This document shows positions 1 to 5,100 of a stretch of DNA of 5,100 bases, piece by piece. Both the position numbers and the translations under genes were made by a program. This stretch comes from Desulfobacterales bacterium. GTDB lineage: Bacteria; Desulfobacterota; Desulfobacteria; Desulfobacterales; C00003060. The notes below the pieces were generated by a model. That model ran no database searches, was not told the origin of the DNA, and worked only from the letters and a program-made list of their open reading frames with translations. The stretch is from contig CP070769.1 in the NCBI GenBank assembly GCA_020347085.1, positions 842,327-847,426 of the forward strand. The letters are read 5' to 3'. Each line of letters opens with the position of its first letter. Positions within the stretch are counted from its first letter, which is position 1.

Positions 1-24
1 CATCAGAAATTTTCTATCCACCAT
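1..24 (-). CDS. possible 5' end of a gene downstream of lysS (partial, very short)
   Basis: On the minus strand an ATG at 24-22 opens a frame of eight codons, MVDRKFLM, that runs off the left edge without a stop. An AGGA that could serve as a ribosome binding site ends four bases before the ATG. The gap to the lysS stop is about 60 bases, so co-transcription with lysS would be natural. Eight codons are too few to recognise a family. It may equally be chance. Confidence 0.25.
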
Positions 25-58
25 CGGGTCCTGCTACGGGATGTTAAGTCAAGAGGCA

Positions 59-93
59 GTCAACTAATAACCAATGACTAAAGACTAATGACC
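59..93. repeat. degenerate 7-base tandem repeat, five units
   Basis: Read on the minus strand from 93 to 59 the sequence divides into five consecutive heptamers: GGTCATT, AGTCTTT, AGTCATT, GGTTATT, AGTTGAC, i.e. approximately (A/G)GT(C/T)ATT. The lysS stop codon (87-85) is formed at the junction of the first two units. Because the period is not a multiple of three, a TAG recurs in different frames along the array. No function is recognised. It looks like low-complexity repeat growth at the end of the gene. Confidence 0.6.
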
Positions 94-1563
94 GGCTTTT
101 CTTAGCTGGGGGAAAAGGATGACTTCACGTATAGAGGCTGCGTCAACTAGCAACTTGACAAATCGATCAATCCCAACACCTTCGCCAGCCGTCGATGGCA
201 TGCCGTATTCCAGTGCCATCACGTAATCCTCATCCATATAGTGAGCTTCCTGATCGCCAGCCTCTCGGTTCACAACTTGATCCAGGAACCGACTTTTTTG
301 GTCAACCGGATCGTTCAATTCTGAAAATCCGTTAGCAATCTCCCGTCCTCCGATAACGAGCTCAAATCGTTCCGTCATGTTGGGGTCTGAACTGCTTCTC
401 CTAGCAAGGGGCGAAATCTCTACAGGATAGCCCACAACAAAAGTCGGCTCAATGAGCTGGGGTTCCACCAACACATCAAATAGTTTTGTCAGGATCTTGC
501 CCACTCGCCTTGCTTTTCTAATCTCGACACCTTTTGATCTGGCAAGATCAAGCAGACATCGTCGATCATTCCACATAGAAGGCTCAATGCCGCCCAGTTC
601 CCTCAAAGCATCTTTCAACGTTAACCGACGCCATGGCCCACTCATATCGATCGTGTTTCCCTGATACGTAAAATGCGTCTTCCCCAAAACCCGCTTTGTC
701 ACAAATCGAAACATCTCCTCAGTCAAAGACATCAGGTCTTCATAAGTCGCGTAGGCTTGATAAAACTCCAACATGGTAAACTCGGGGTTGTGCTGGGTCG
801 AAATTCCCTCGTTTCTGAAACTGCGGTTAACTTCAAAAACCCGGTCAAACCCTCCGATTACCAGTCGCTTCAAATAAAGCTCCGGTGCAATCCGCAAGAA
901 AAGTTCCATCCCGAGAGCGTCATGGAAAGTCTTAAAAGGAGTTGCCTCGGCACCCCCGGGTATGGGTTGCATCATGGGAGTCTCCACCTCCAAGAAACCG
1001 CGCTCCGAGAGGAAATACCGGAATGCTTCAATGATACGAGCCCTTTTGATAAAGATATCCCGAACATTTGGGTTCATAACGAGATCAAGGTACCTCTGGC
1101 GATACCGTTTTTCTGGATCCCTCAACCCGTGGAACTTCTCAGGAAGCGGTCTAATAGCCTTACAAAGAAGGCGAATCTCCTTTGCCAATAGGGTCCACTC
1201 ACCCGTCCTCGTCTGAAACACATTTCCTGTAATCCCAATAAAGTCGCCAACATCAAACTGTTTAAACAGGGCGTACTGCTCTTTGCCAATCTCATCTCGT
1301 TTTATGTACGCCTGAAGCTGTCCGGTATAATCTCTGAAGTGAATAAATGTTGCCTTCCCAAAACTTCTGAGTGCCATGATGCGGCCTGCCATGGCAAACA
1401 CGGCGGTACCCTGCTCTGCCCCTGTCCGCTGACGAATGAATTCCCATACAGCATCAATCGTGTGTGACACCTTAAAGTCGTTGGGATAAAGCTCAATATT
1501 CTGATCAGACAGAGCCCTTGCCTTTTCACGTCGCTGGCGTATTACTTCACTCGTTTCGTCCAT
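85..1563 (-). CDS. lysS: lysyl-tRNA synthetase, class II
   Basis: This 492-residue protein attaches lysine to tRNA-Lys in the cytoplasm, using ATP. An N-terminal OB-fold anticodon-binding domain lies at about residues 56-137. The class IIb catalytic core follows: motif 1 around 190-210 (FLEVETPMM, then GGAEATPF), motif 2 around 249-268 (FRNEGISTQHNPEFTMLEFY), the substrate-binding stretch ERFELVIGGREIANGFSELNDP at about 398-419 (shown in pieces: RFELVIGG, GREIANGF, SELNDP), and motif 3 at about 461-472 (GEGVGIDRFVKLL). The C-terminus VILFPQLRKAGH matches where family members end, and the length is typical, so the gene is complete and its TAG is a real stop. In motif 3, Lys replaces the Met common after GIDR(L/F)V, a mild deviation. 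The start is an ATG preceded by GGGAGGA about 12 bases upstream. It stands alone, 484 bases after pilS. Confidence 0.97.
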   Translation of the reverse strand: MDETSEVIRQRREKARALSDQNIELYPNDFKVSHTIDAVWEFIRQRTGAEQGTAVFAMAGRIMALRSFGKATFIHFRDYTGQLQAYIKRDEIGKEQYALFKQFDVGDFIGITGNVFQTRTGEWTLLAKEIRLLCKAIRPLPEKFHGLRDPEKRYRQRYLDLVMNPNVRDIFIKRARIIEAFRYFLSERGFLEVETPMMQPIPGGAEATPFKTFHDALGMELFLRIAPELYLKRLVIGGFDRVFEVNRSFRNEGISTQHNPEFTMLEFYQAYATYEDLMSLTEEMFRFVTKRVLGKTHFTYQGNTIDMSGPWRRLTLKDALRELGGIEPSMWNDRRCLLDLARSKGVEIRKARRVGKILTKLFDVLVEPQLIEPTFVVGYPVEISPLARRSSSDPNMTERFELVIGGREIANGFSELNDPVDQKSRFLDQVVNREAGDQEAHYMDEDYVMALEYGMPSTAGEGVGIDRFVKLLVDAASIREVILFPQLRKAGH

Positions 1564-1575
1564 ACGGCGACGAGA

Positions 1576-1582
1576 TCCTCCC
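1576..1582 (-). promoter_or_regulatory. ribosome binding site of lysS
   Basis: GGGAGGA on the minus strand is a strong Shine-Dalgarno match, but it ends 12 bases before the ATG at 1563, longer than the usual 5-9. No in-frame start codon lies closer to it, so the ATG remains the best start. Confidence 0.55.
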
Positions 1583-1691
1583 GGAGATCGTTATGTGTCG
1601 GTACAAATCGTTGTTGGATCCCCGATTTGTAATTGAAGTTCCCTGCAATCCCGATTGAATCATGACGGGGGATACGCTTGCTGTTGCAGTT

Positions 1692-1720
1692 CAGCTAACG
1701 TATTTGCCTGGTGGTGTCAA
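1692..1720 (-). promoter_or_regulatory. candidate sigma-70 promoter for lysS (strong -35, weak -10)
   Basis: On the minus strand a perfect TTGACA lies at 1720-1715. Seventeen bases downstream is TAGCTG (1697-1692), which matches the -10 consensus only in its first two bases. It would give a leader of about 120 bases before lysS. The -35 box lies between two copies of a 9-base direct repeat. The poor -10 keeps confidence low. Confidence 0.3.
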
Positions 1721-1737
1721 GGTAAAAGGCCTGGTGG
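1706..1737. repeat. 9-base direct repeat flanking the candidate lysS -35 box
   Basis: GCCTGGTGG occurs at 1706-1714 and again at 1729-1737 on the plus strand, a spacing of 23 bases, close to two helical turns. The TTGACA on the minus strand (1720-1715) lies between the copies. Same-face direct repeats at a promoter can be activator or repressor sites. That role is inference only. Confidence 0.4.
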
Positions 1738-2047
1738 GGCTATTCGCTTGAGGGATAGCCGATACTATGATTTCAGGGGGTTACAATACATTGTGCCCAA
1801 ATCGTTACCCATTTAAGCTTCAGACATCACGTTTTCATACGCCGATACATCATTCCTCGTCAGGCTTGTTACGAATATGAGAACCGCTCTCTATCTCTTG
1901 AAGGTTGGAATTTGAGAATCTGAATTATGTATTTGAAGTTCTCCAGATGGGACATTGGCCTTGGTTGGAAGCTTGCATTTAACAAACCACAAACCCAGGT
2001 GTCTAAGTTTTTCTTGACCACTTCTCGTCCACAATAAAATTGCCTAC

Positions 2048-3736
2048 TTACGTTGGTGGGTCTATTCTCTTGAGGTATATAGTGAAGGTACTCCCCTGGC
2101 CCTGTCGACTTTCAACGTCCATGCGTCCGTTGTAAGATTCCAGAACCCTGTAGACAACAGAAAGCCCCAAGCCAGTGCCATGGGTCTTGGTAGTGAAAAA
2201 AGGATCAAAGATTCTGCTGATCGTCTAGTTAGACATGCCACAGCCATCGTCCTCCACTGTTACCTGAACCATATCTTCTGCGTCCTTCGAAGAAACCCGA
2301 ATGACCCCTTTGCCATGAATGGCCTCAGCAGCATTCAAAAGCAAATTCCACATGATCTGGTGGGCATGTTTTGAGTCCATCTCTGTCCACACCTGGGGTG
2401 CAAGGTCTTGGATCACGGTAATCCTGTCTTGCCAAATGCCGTTTTTTCTAAAGAGCTCCAATGTATCTCCAACGGCTGAACTCAGCTCCACAGGTTCTAC
2501 GCTGTCCGATGTGGGACGCGCAAACAGGAGGAAATCATTTGCCAGGGCATTAAGCCGGTCTGTTTCCCTGAGCACAATATCCATCAGTTTGTTGGCCACA
2601 GGAGTGACGTCCACCCCTTTCTTGAGCAGCTGGATCGAGCCGCTCATGGATGCCAGGGGGTTCTTCATTTCATGGGCAATGCCGGCGGCCATCTCGCCAA
2701 CGGCAGCCAGCTTCTCTACTCTTTTGACATGATCTTCCATGTTCTTGAATGCTGTCAAATCCTGAAAGATTAGCAAGTTGCCTATAGATCTTCCATCAGG
2801 CTCTTTCAACAAAGACATAGAAAAACCCAAATAACCGACAGACCCGTCTTTTTTCTTGAACTCCATCTCATAACGGTATGGCCCCTTCTTGAGAGACGCG
2901 TCCGGAGAGGTCACTGGTTCCACCACATCTTGGAAGATGCTCGACAAAGGTGTTCCCAACACTTCTTCCCGACTAAATCCAGATATTTCCTCAGCTGCAC
3001 GGTTAAAGGTCGTTATCATTCCTTCAGAGTTCAACGTAAGAAGCCCGCTATCAATACTGTGTATGATACTAGCACTAATGGCCTCCAGCTGTTCCAGGTC
3101 TTTCTGTTTTGCCTTTAGCTCTCTCTCTGTTCTGAGGGTTTGCTGCGCAAGGGAACTGCTCAGAAAGGCAACCAAGAAGCAGGCCACCACGGTCATAAGG
3201 ATCTTGTAAAGCACATAGGACTCCTCGTATTCTTGCACACCCAGACTCGTCATGTCATAAAACGGTTTCAGAATTCCATAGTATTCCAGGTCTATCATGA
3301 CCCCGTATTGCACGCTGCAAAGGGCTGCCGTGATTAGGCTACCCTTTTTGTAAAGGAAAATACTCGCATAGACTATAACTGCCAAGTAAAGGAAGGAGAA
3401 CACACTGTCAATGCTGCCAGTTACATATATCAGAAAACTGACTAACACCGTGTCCAGCCCGATTTGGACATAAGCAAACTTGAAACTGGGACCAAATCGT
3501 TTGAAGATTACGGCGTATGCAAAGGTGAGAAGATAGACAACTGCGATCAGCCCATAAAGAACCAACATAGGGGGGGCAAGGGATTCACGCTCCTTGAATT
3601 GGACTAGGATACTTGAGCCGAGAAGAACGGTAATAAATATGACTCGCCAAAACATCAACCACTGGAGTCTTCCATACAAAACGTCCTGTGAAGCGTGTTC
3701 CTTAGAAGCAACTCCAGCCACTGCCCTATCCGGCAA
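2048..3736 (-). CDS. pilS: PilS-type membrane sensor histidine kinase, interrupted by one in-frame TAG
   Basis: Sensor kinase of the PilS/PilR type, which in known systems phosphorylates PilR to control pilin transcription. Six hydrophobic segments lie at about residues 27-47, 57-78, 87-107, 112-129, 132-148 and 175-196. A short coiled linker leads to a PAS domain (about 216-330). HisKA carries the H box AAGIAHEMKNPL with His355. The ATPase domain has an N box (MWNLLLNAAEAI, Asn464 and Asn468) and a G1 box (DDGCGMS, 496-502). Codon 504 is TAG (2225-2227). The same frame continues for 58 codons with the F box (RIFDPFFTTK), G2 box (GTGLGL) and a normal end, LKRIDPPT, at TAA 2048-2050. The full product would be 562 residues, normal for the family. 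Stopping at 503 residues removes half the ATP lid and would inactivate the kinase. The start is uncertain: the longest frame begins with TTG overlapping pilC by 11 bases, but GTG at codon 6 or TTG at codon 20 are alternatives. The PilS name rests on architecture and the adjacent pilC. Confidence 0.85.
2203..2222 (-). other. small stem-loop just 3' of the pilS TAG
   Basis: On the minus strand GATCA (2222-2218) and TGATC (2207-2203) can pair around a 10-base loop, starting two bases after the TAG. A five-pair stem is weak and may be chance, but the location is where a recoding element would lie. Confidence 0.3.
2225..2227 (-). other. in-frame TAG (UAG) within pilS
   Basis: The codons around it read G-M-S-N, TAG, T-I-S-R-I-F-D-P-F-F. 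In related kinases the spacing from the G1 box to IFxPFF has one ordinary residue, often Glu, at this position, so one base change (GAG, CAG or AAG to TAG) explains it and no base is lost or gained. Candidate meanings are a nonsense mutation, a sequencing error, suppression, or pyrrolysine insertion. The window contains no pyl genes, so it cannot choose between them. Confidence 0.9.
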
Positions 3737-4937
3737 CTACGCCGGCCATCTTAAAGATCGGCAAATACATGGCAACAACTAGCCCGCCGATGGTAGTACC
3801 CAGAAATACCATCATAAAGGGCTCAATCATCGACGTCAGACTCTCAACTGCGGCATCCACCTCGTCATCGTAAAAATCGGCTATCTTTCCAAGCATAGCA
3901 TCCAGAGCTCCGGTCTGTTCTCCTACCGCCACCATCTGCACCACCATGGATGGAAACACCCCGCTCTCACCCAGGGGCTCTGCCATTGTGCGACCCTGCG
4001 TGATACCCGAACGGACGTCATAGATAGCCCCCTCAACAGTCTTGTTGCCTGAGGTCTTTGCCACAATGTCTAGTGATTCCAAGATGGGCACTCCGCTGCT
4101 TATCATGGTGCTCATGGTGCGTGTGAACTTGGCCACAGCGACCTTGCGCATGAGGGGACCGATGACCGGAAACTTGAGTACAATGTCGTCCACCAAGGCA
4201 CGCCCCTTCTCAGTGGAATAAAACCGTTTAAATGCGTAAACGAGAATCCCAAGTCCGATAATTATATAAAGCACATTCCCTTTGACAAATCTGCTTATGC
4301 CTACCACGATCTGGGTGGGGACGGGAAGCGTCCCCCCAAAGTCAGCAAACATCTGCTCAAAAACCGGGATGACAAAGATCAAAATAACAGCGATGACCAA
4401 GAAGGCAATAACAACGACTATAGCAGGGTAGGTCATGGCTCCCTTGACCTGTCTCTTGAGCTTCAAAGCCTTTTCCATGTAAGCCGAGAGGCGGTTCAAA
4501 ATCGTATCTAAGATGCCGCCCACTTCGCCTGCTGCGACCATGTTAACAAACAGCTCGTCAAATACTTTCGGATGTTTTCCCATGGCATCTGCAAGCGTTG
4601 AGCCCTCTTCCACATTCTCTTTGATCTCTTTCAGAACCTTCTGAAATGTCTTGTTCTCTTGCTGGGACTGAAGAATATCGAGGCTCTGAATCAGCGGAAG
4701 CCCAGCATTGATCATGGTTGCAAATTGCCTTGCAAACACCACCACATCTGGTGTTTTCACCTTGGGCTGCATGAAGGAAACCTTTTCAAAGAGATCCTTG
4801 GCCTTTGGCTTGATCTTGGTAGGCCTTACCTGCATGCGACGCAGCTGTGCGCGCACTGCATGCTCGTGAGGAGCCTCTATTTCACCCTTCTGGGTTGCCC
4901 CCGTCCTGTCCTCTCCTTTCCACACGTAGACCGGCAT
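3726..4937 (-). CDS. pilC: type IV pilus inner-membrane platform protein PilC (GspF family)
   Basis: This 403-residue polytopic inner-membrane protein forms the platform of the type IV pilus machine, linking the cytoplasmic ATPases PilB and PilT to pilin insertion and removal. The N-terminus (PVYVWKGEDRTGATQKGEIEA) is the usual PilC/GspF leader. Two T2SSF domains follow, at about 67-190 and 269-391. Their internal duplication shows in paired motifs: NAGLPLIQSLDIL (77-89) with SSGVPILESLDIV (280-292), and MVAAGEVGGILDTIL (133-147) with MVAVGEQTGALDAML (335-349). Membrane segments lie at about 171-193, 221-239 and 373-396. Length and both ends are normal, so the gene is intact. Its TAG stop at the family-typical end is followed in frame by seven sense codons and then TAA (3702-3704). 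The ATG has a good GAGGTGA site. It overlaps pilS, so the two are probably co-transcribed and translationally coupled. PilC rather than GspF is chosen because of the pilS neighbour. Confidence 0.95.
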   Translation of the reverse strand: MPVYVWKGEDRTGATQKGEIEAPHEHAVRAQLRRMQVRPTKIKPKAKDLFEKVSFMQPKVKTPDVVVFARQFATMINAGLPLIQSLDILQSQQENKTFQKVLKEIKENVEEGSTLADAMGKHPKVFDELFVNMVAAGEVGGILDTILNRLSAYMEKALKLKRQVKGAMTYPAIVVVIAFLVIAVILIFVIPVFEQMFADFGGTLPVPTQIVVGISRFVKGNVLYIIIGLGILVYAFKRFYSTEKGRALVDDIVLKFPVIGPLMRKVAVAKFTRTMSTMISSGVPILESLDIVAKTSGNKTVEGAIYDVRSGITQGRTMAEPLGESGVFPSMVVQMVAVGEQTGALDAMLGKIADFYDDEVDAAVESLTSMIEPFMMVFLGTTIGGLVVAMYLPIFKMAGVVAG

Positions 4938-4940
4938 AGT

Positions 4941-4947
4941 TCACCTC
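4941..4947 (-). promoter_or_regulatory. ribosome binding site of pilC
   Basis: GAGGTGA on the minus strand, with its GG six bases before the ATG at 4937. This close match to the Shine-Dalgarno consensus confirms the chosen pilC start. Confidence 0.75.
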
Positions 4948-4991
4948 GCTCTGTGATTCATCGGACAGCTCATATAATAACGCCCAACTAC

Positions 4992-5020
4992 TTTTTATAT
5001 TTTTTCGGGTCTATAAACAA
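4992..5020 (-). promoter_or_regulatory. weak sigma-70-like promoter candidate upstream of pilC
   Basis: On the minus strand TTGTTT (5020-5015) is followed after 17 bases by TAAAAA (4997-4992) in an AT-rich stretch. A second -10-like TATTAT lies at 4979-4974 but lacks a matching -35. Such boxes are expected by chance in AT-rich sequence, so pilC may simply be read from an upstream promoter. Confidence 0.2.
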
Positions 5021-5030
5021 TATTAAGGCC

Positions 5031-5050
5031 ACCGTGACGGTTGTGGTCAC
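5031..5050 (-). terminator. weak inverted repeat after the putative upstream gene
   Basis: The sequence holds two overlapping inverted repeats: GTGAC at 5034-5038 with GTCAC at 5046-5050 (seven-base loop), and ACCGT/ACGGT at 5031-5041. They lie just beyond the TGA of the possible upstream gene. No run of T follows on the minus strand, so an intrinsic terminator is doubtful. A regulator site is the alternative. Confidence 0.25.
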
Positions 5051-5100
5051 AGTCCCATCAGTTTGGGGATGTGAAACGCGTCCGCGTGAGCATACAGGCG
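5047..5100 (-). CDS. possible C-terminal end of an upstream gene (partial)
   Basis: From the right edge the minus strand reads RLYAHADAFHIPKLMGL and then TGA (5049-5047), 17 codons that look like a plausible protein end. In related clusters the gene before pilC is often a pilus ATPase (pilB or pilT), but I do not recognise these residues as the end of either. Another minus frame is open further, to a TAG near 4990, and reads less like protein. Treat as a tentative fragment. Confidence 0.35.
   Translation of the reverse strand, partial: RLYAHADAFHIPKLMGL

Larger units (their letters stand above)
1564..2047. other. 484-base intergenic region between pilS and lysS, no gene recognised
   Basis: I read this stretch on both strands. 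The longest frames are short (about 37 codons on plus from 1767 to 1880; about 38 codons on minus overlapping the lysS start) and resemble no family I know. No tRNA, rRNA, CRISPR repeat or strong intrinsic terminator is visible. It contains a direct repeat around a perfect -35 box upstream of lysS, an ACAAT-AC-ATTGT palindrome at 1783-1794, and two copies of GGTTGGAA (1903-1910 and 1963-1970). None of the motifs of a PilR-type sigma-54 activator is visible here, although pilR commonly follows pilS. The region most likely holds the lysS promoter and leader, and the 3' end of the pil transcript. Confidence 0.6.

Noticed and set aside
22..44. CATC...GATG arms downstream of lysS as a terminator hairpin
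   Set aside because: Only four bases pair, the inner bases do not, and no T-tract follows.
673..1191. Plus-strand ORF of 172 codons opposite lysS
   Set aside because: It lies wholly antisense to the catalytic core of lysS and has no recognisable domain. It is a shadow of a conserved gene.
1572..1680. Minus-strand small ORF of about 38 codons overlapping the lysS start, as a possible leader peptide
   Set aside because: There is no ribosome binding site before its ATG, no run of lysine codons as attenuation would need, and no clear terminator/antiterminator pair.
1779..1809. Imperfect inverted repeat (GGTTACAAT and ATCGTTACC) as a terminator after pilS
   Set aside because: The stem has two mismatches in nine, no T-run follows on the minus strand, and it lies more than 200 bases past the pilS stop.
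1767..1880. Plus-strand ORF of 37 codons in the pilS-lysS gap
   Set aside because: There is a purine-rich AGGGA some 12 bases upstream, but the length is within chance and the residues resemble no family I know.
1962..1977. Sigma-54-like element on the plus strand (TGG, then TTGCA, with GG and GC 10 bases apart)
   Set aside because: The -24 half lacks the CAC part of the consensus, no gene follows on the plus strand, and it would only produce antisense to pilS. The match is likely chance.
2062..2247. Minus-strand 61-codon ORF (MAVACLTRRSAESL...) across the end of pilS
   Set aside because: It is the out-of-frame shadow of the pilS C-terminus. The kinase boxes appear in the frame that continues through the TAG, so no frameshift is needed.

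Overview
The window reads as an ordinary chromosomal segment of a Gram-negative bacterium, most likely a deltaproteobacterium (Desulfobacterota). That placement is an inference from the gene content (a pilC followed directly by a six-membrane-segment, PAS-containing PilS-type kinase), the protein style and the roughly balanced base composition. No marker in the window fixes the taxon. Every gene found lies on the minus strand, so transcription runs from right to left.

Layout in the direction of transcription: (1) 5100-5047, a possible last 17 codons of an upstream gene, then about 109 bases with a weak hairpin and AT-rich sequence; (2) pilC, 4937-3726, the inner-membrane platform protein of the type IV pilus machine; (3) pilS, 3736-2048, overlapping the end of pilC by 11 bases and encoding a membrane-bound PAS/HisKA/HATPase sensor kinase; (4) a 484-base gap (2047-1564) with no recognisable gene; (5) lysS, 1563-85, class II lysyl-tRNA synthetase; (6) a short tail with a degenerate 7-base tandem repeat across the lysS stop, and possibly the first codons of another gene at the left edge.

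The main discovery is in pilS. Its reading frame is interrupted by a single TAG codon (2225-2227) in the ATP-binding domain, just after the G1 box. The same frame then continues without any shift for 58 more codons that encode the F box (IFDPFFTTK), the G2 box (GTGLGL) and a normal kinase C-terminus, ending at TAA (2048-2050). The TAG sits where family members usually have Glu or another ordinary residue. So pilS is either a very recently broken gene (or a sequence error), or a gene whose UAG is read through, with pyrrolysine insertion the leading recoding hypothesis because some deltaproteobacteria decode UAG. Both other complete genes end in TAG, so UAG also terminates here. The usual partner gene pilR is not in its expected place after pilS, which supports the decay explanation.

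Functionally, PilC and PilS belong to type IV pili: PilC couples the cytoplasmic ATPases to pilin assembly and retraction, and PilS in known systems controls pilin transcription through PilR. LysS is unrelated housekeeping translation machinery.
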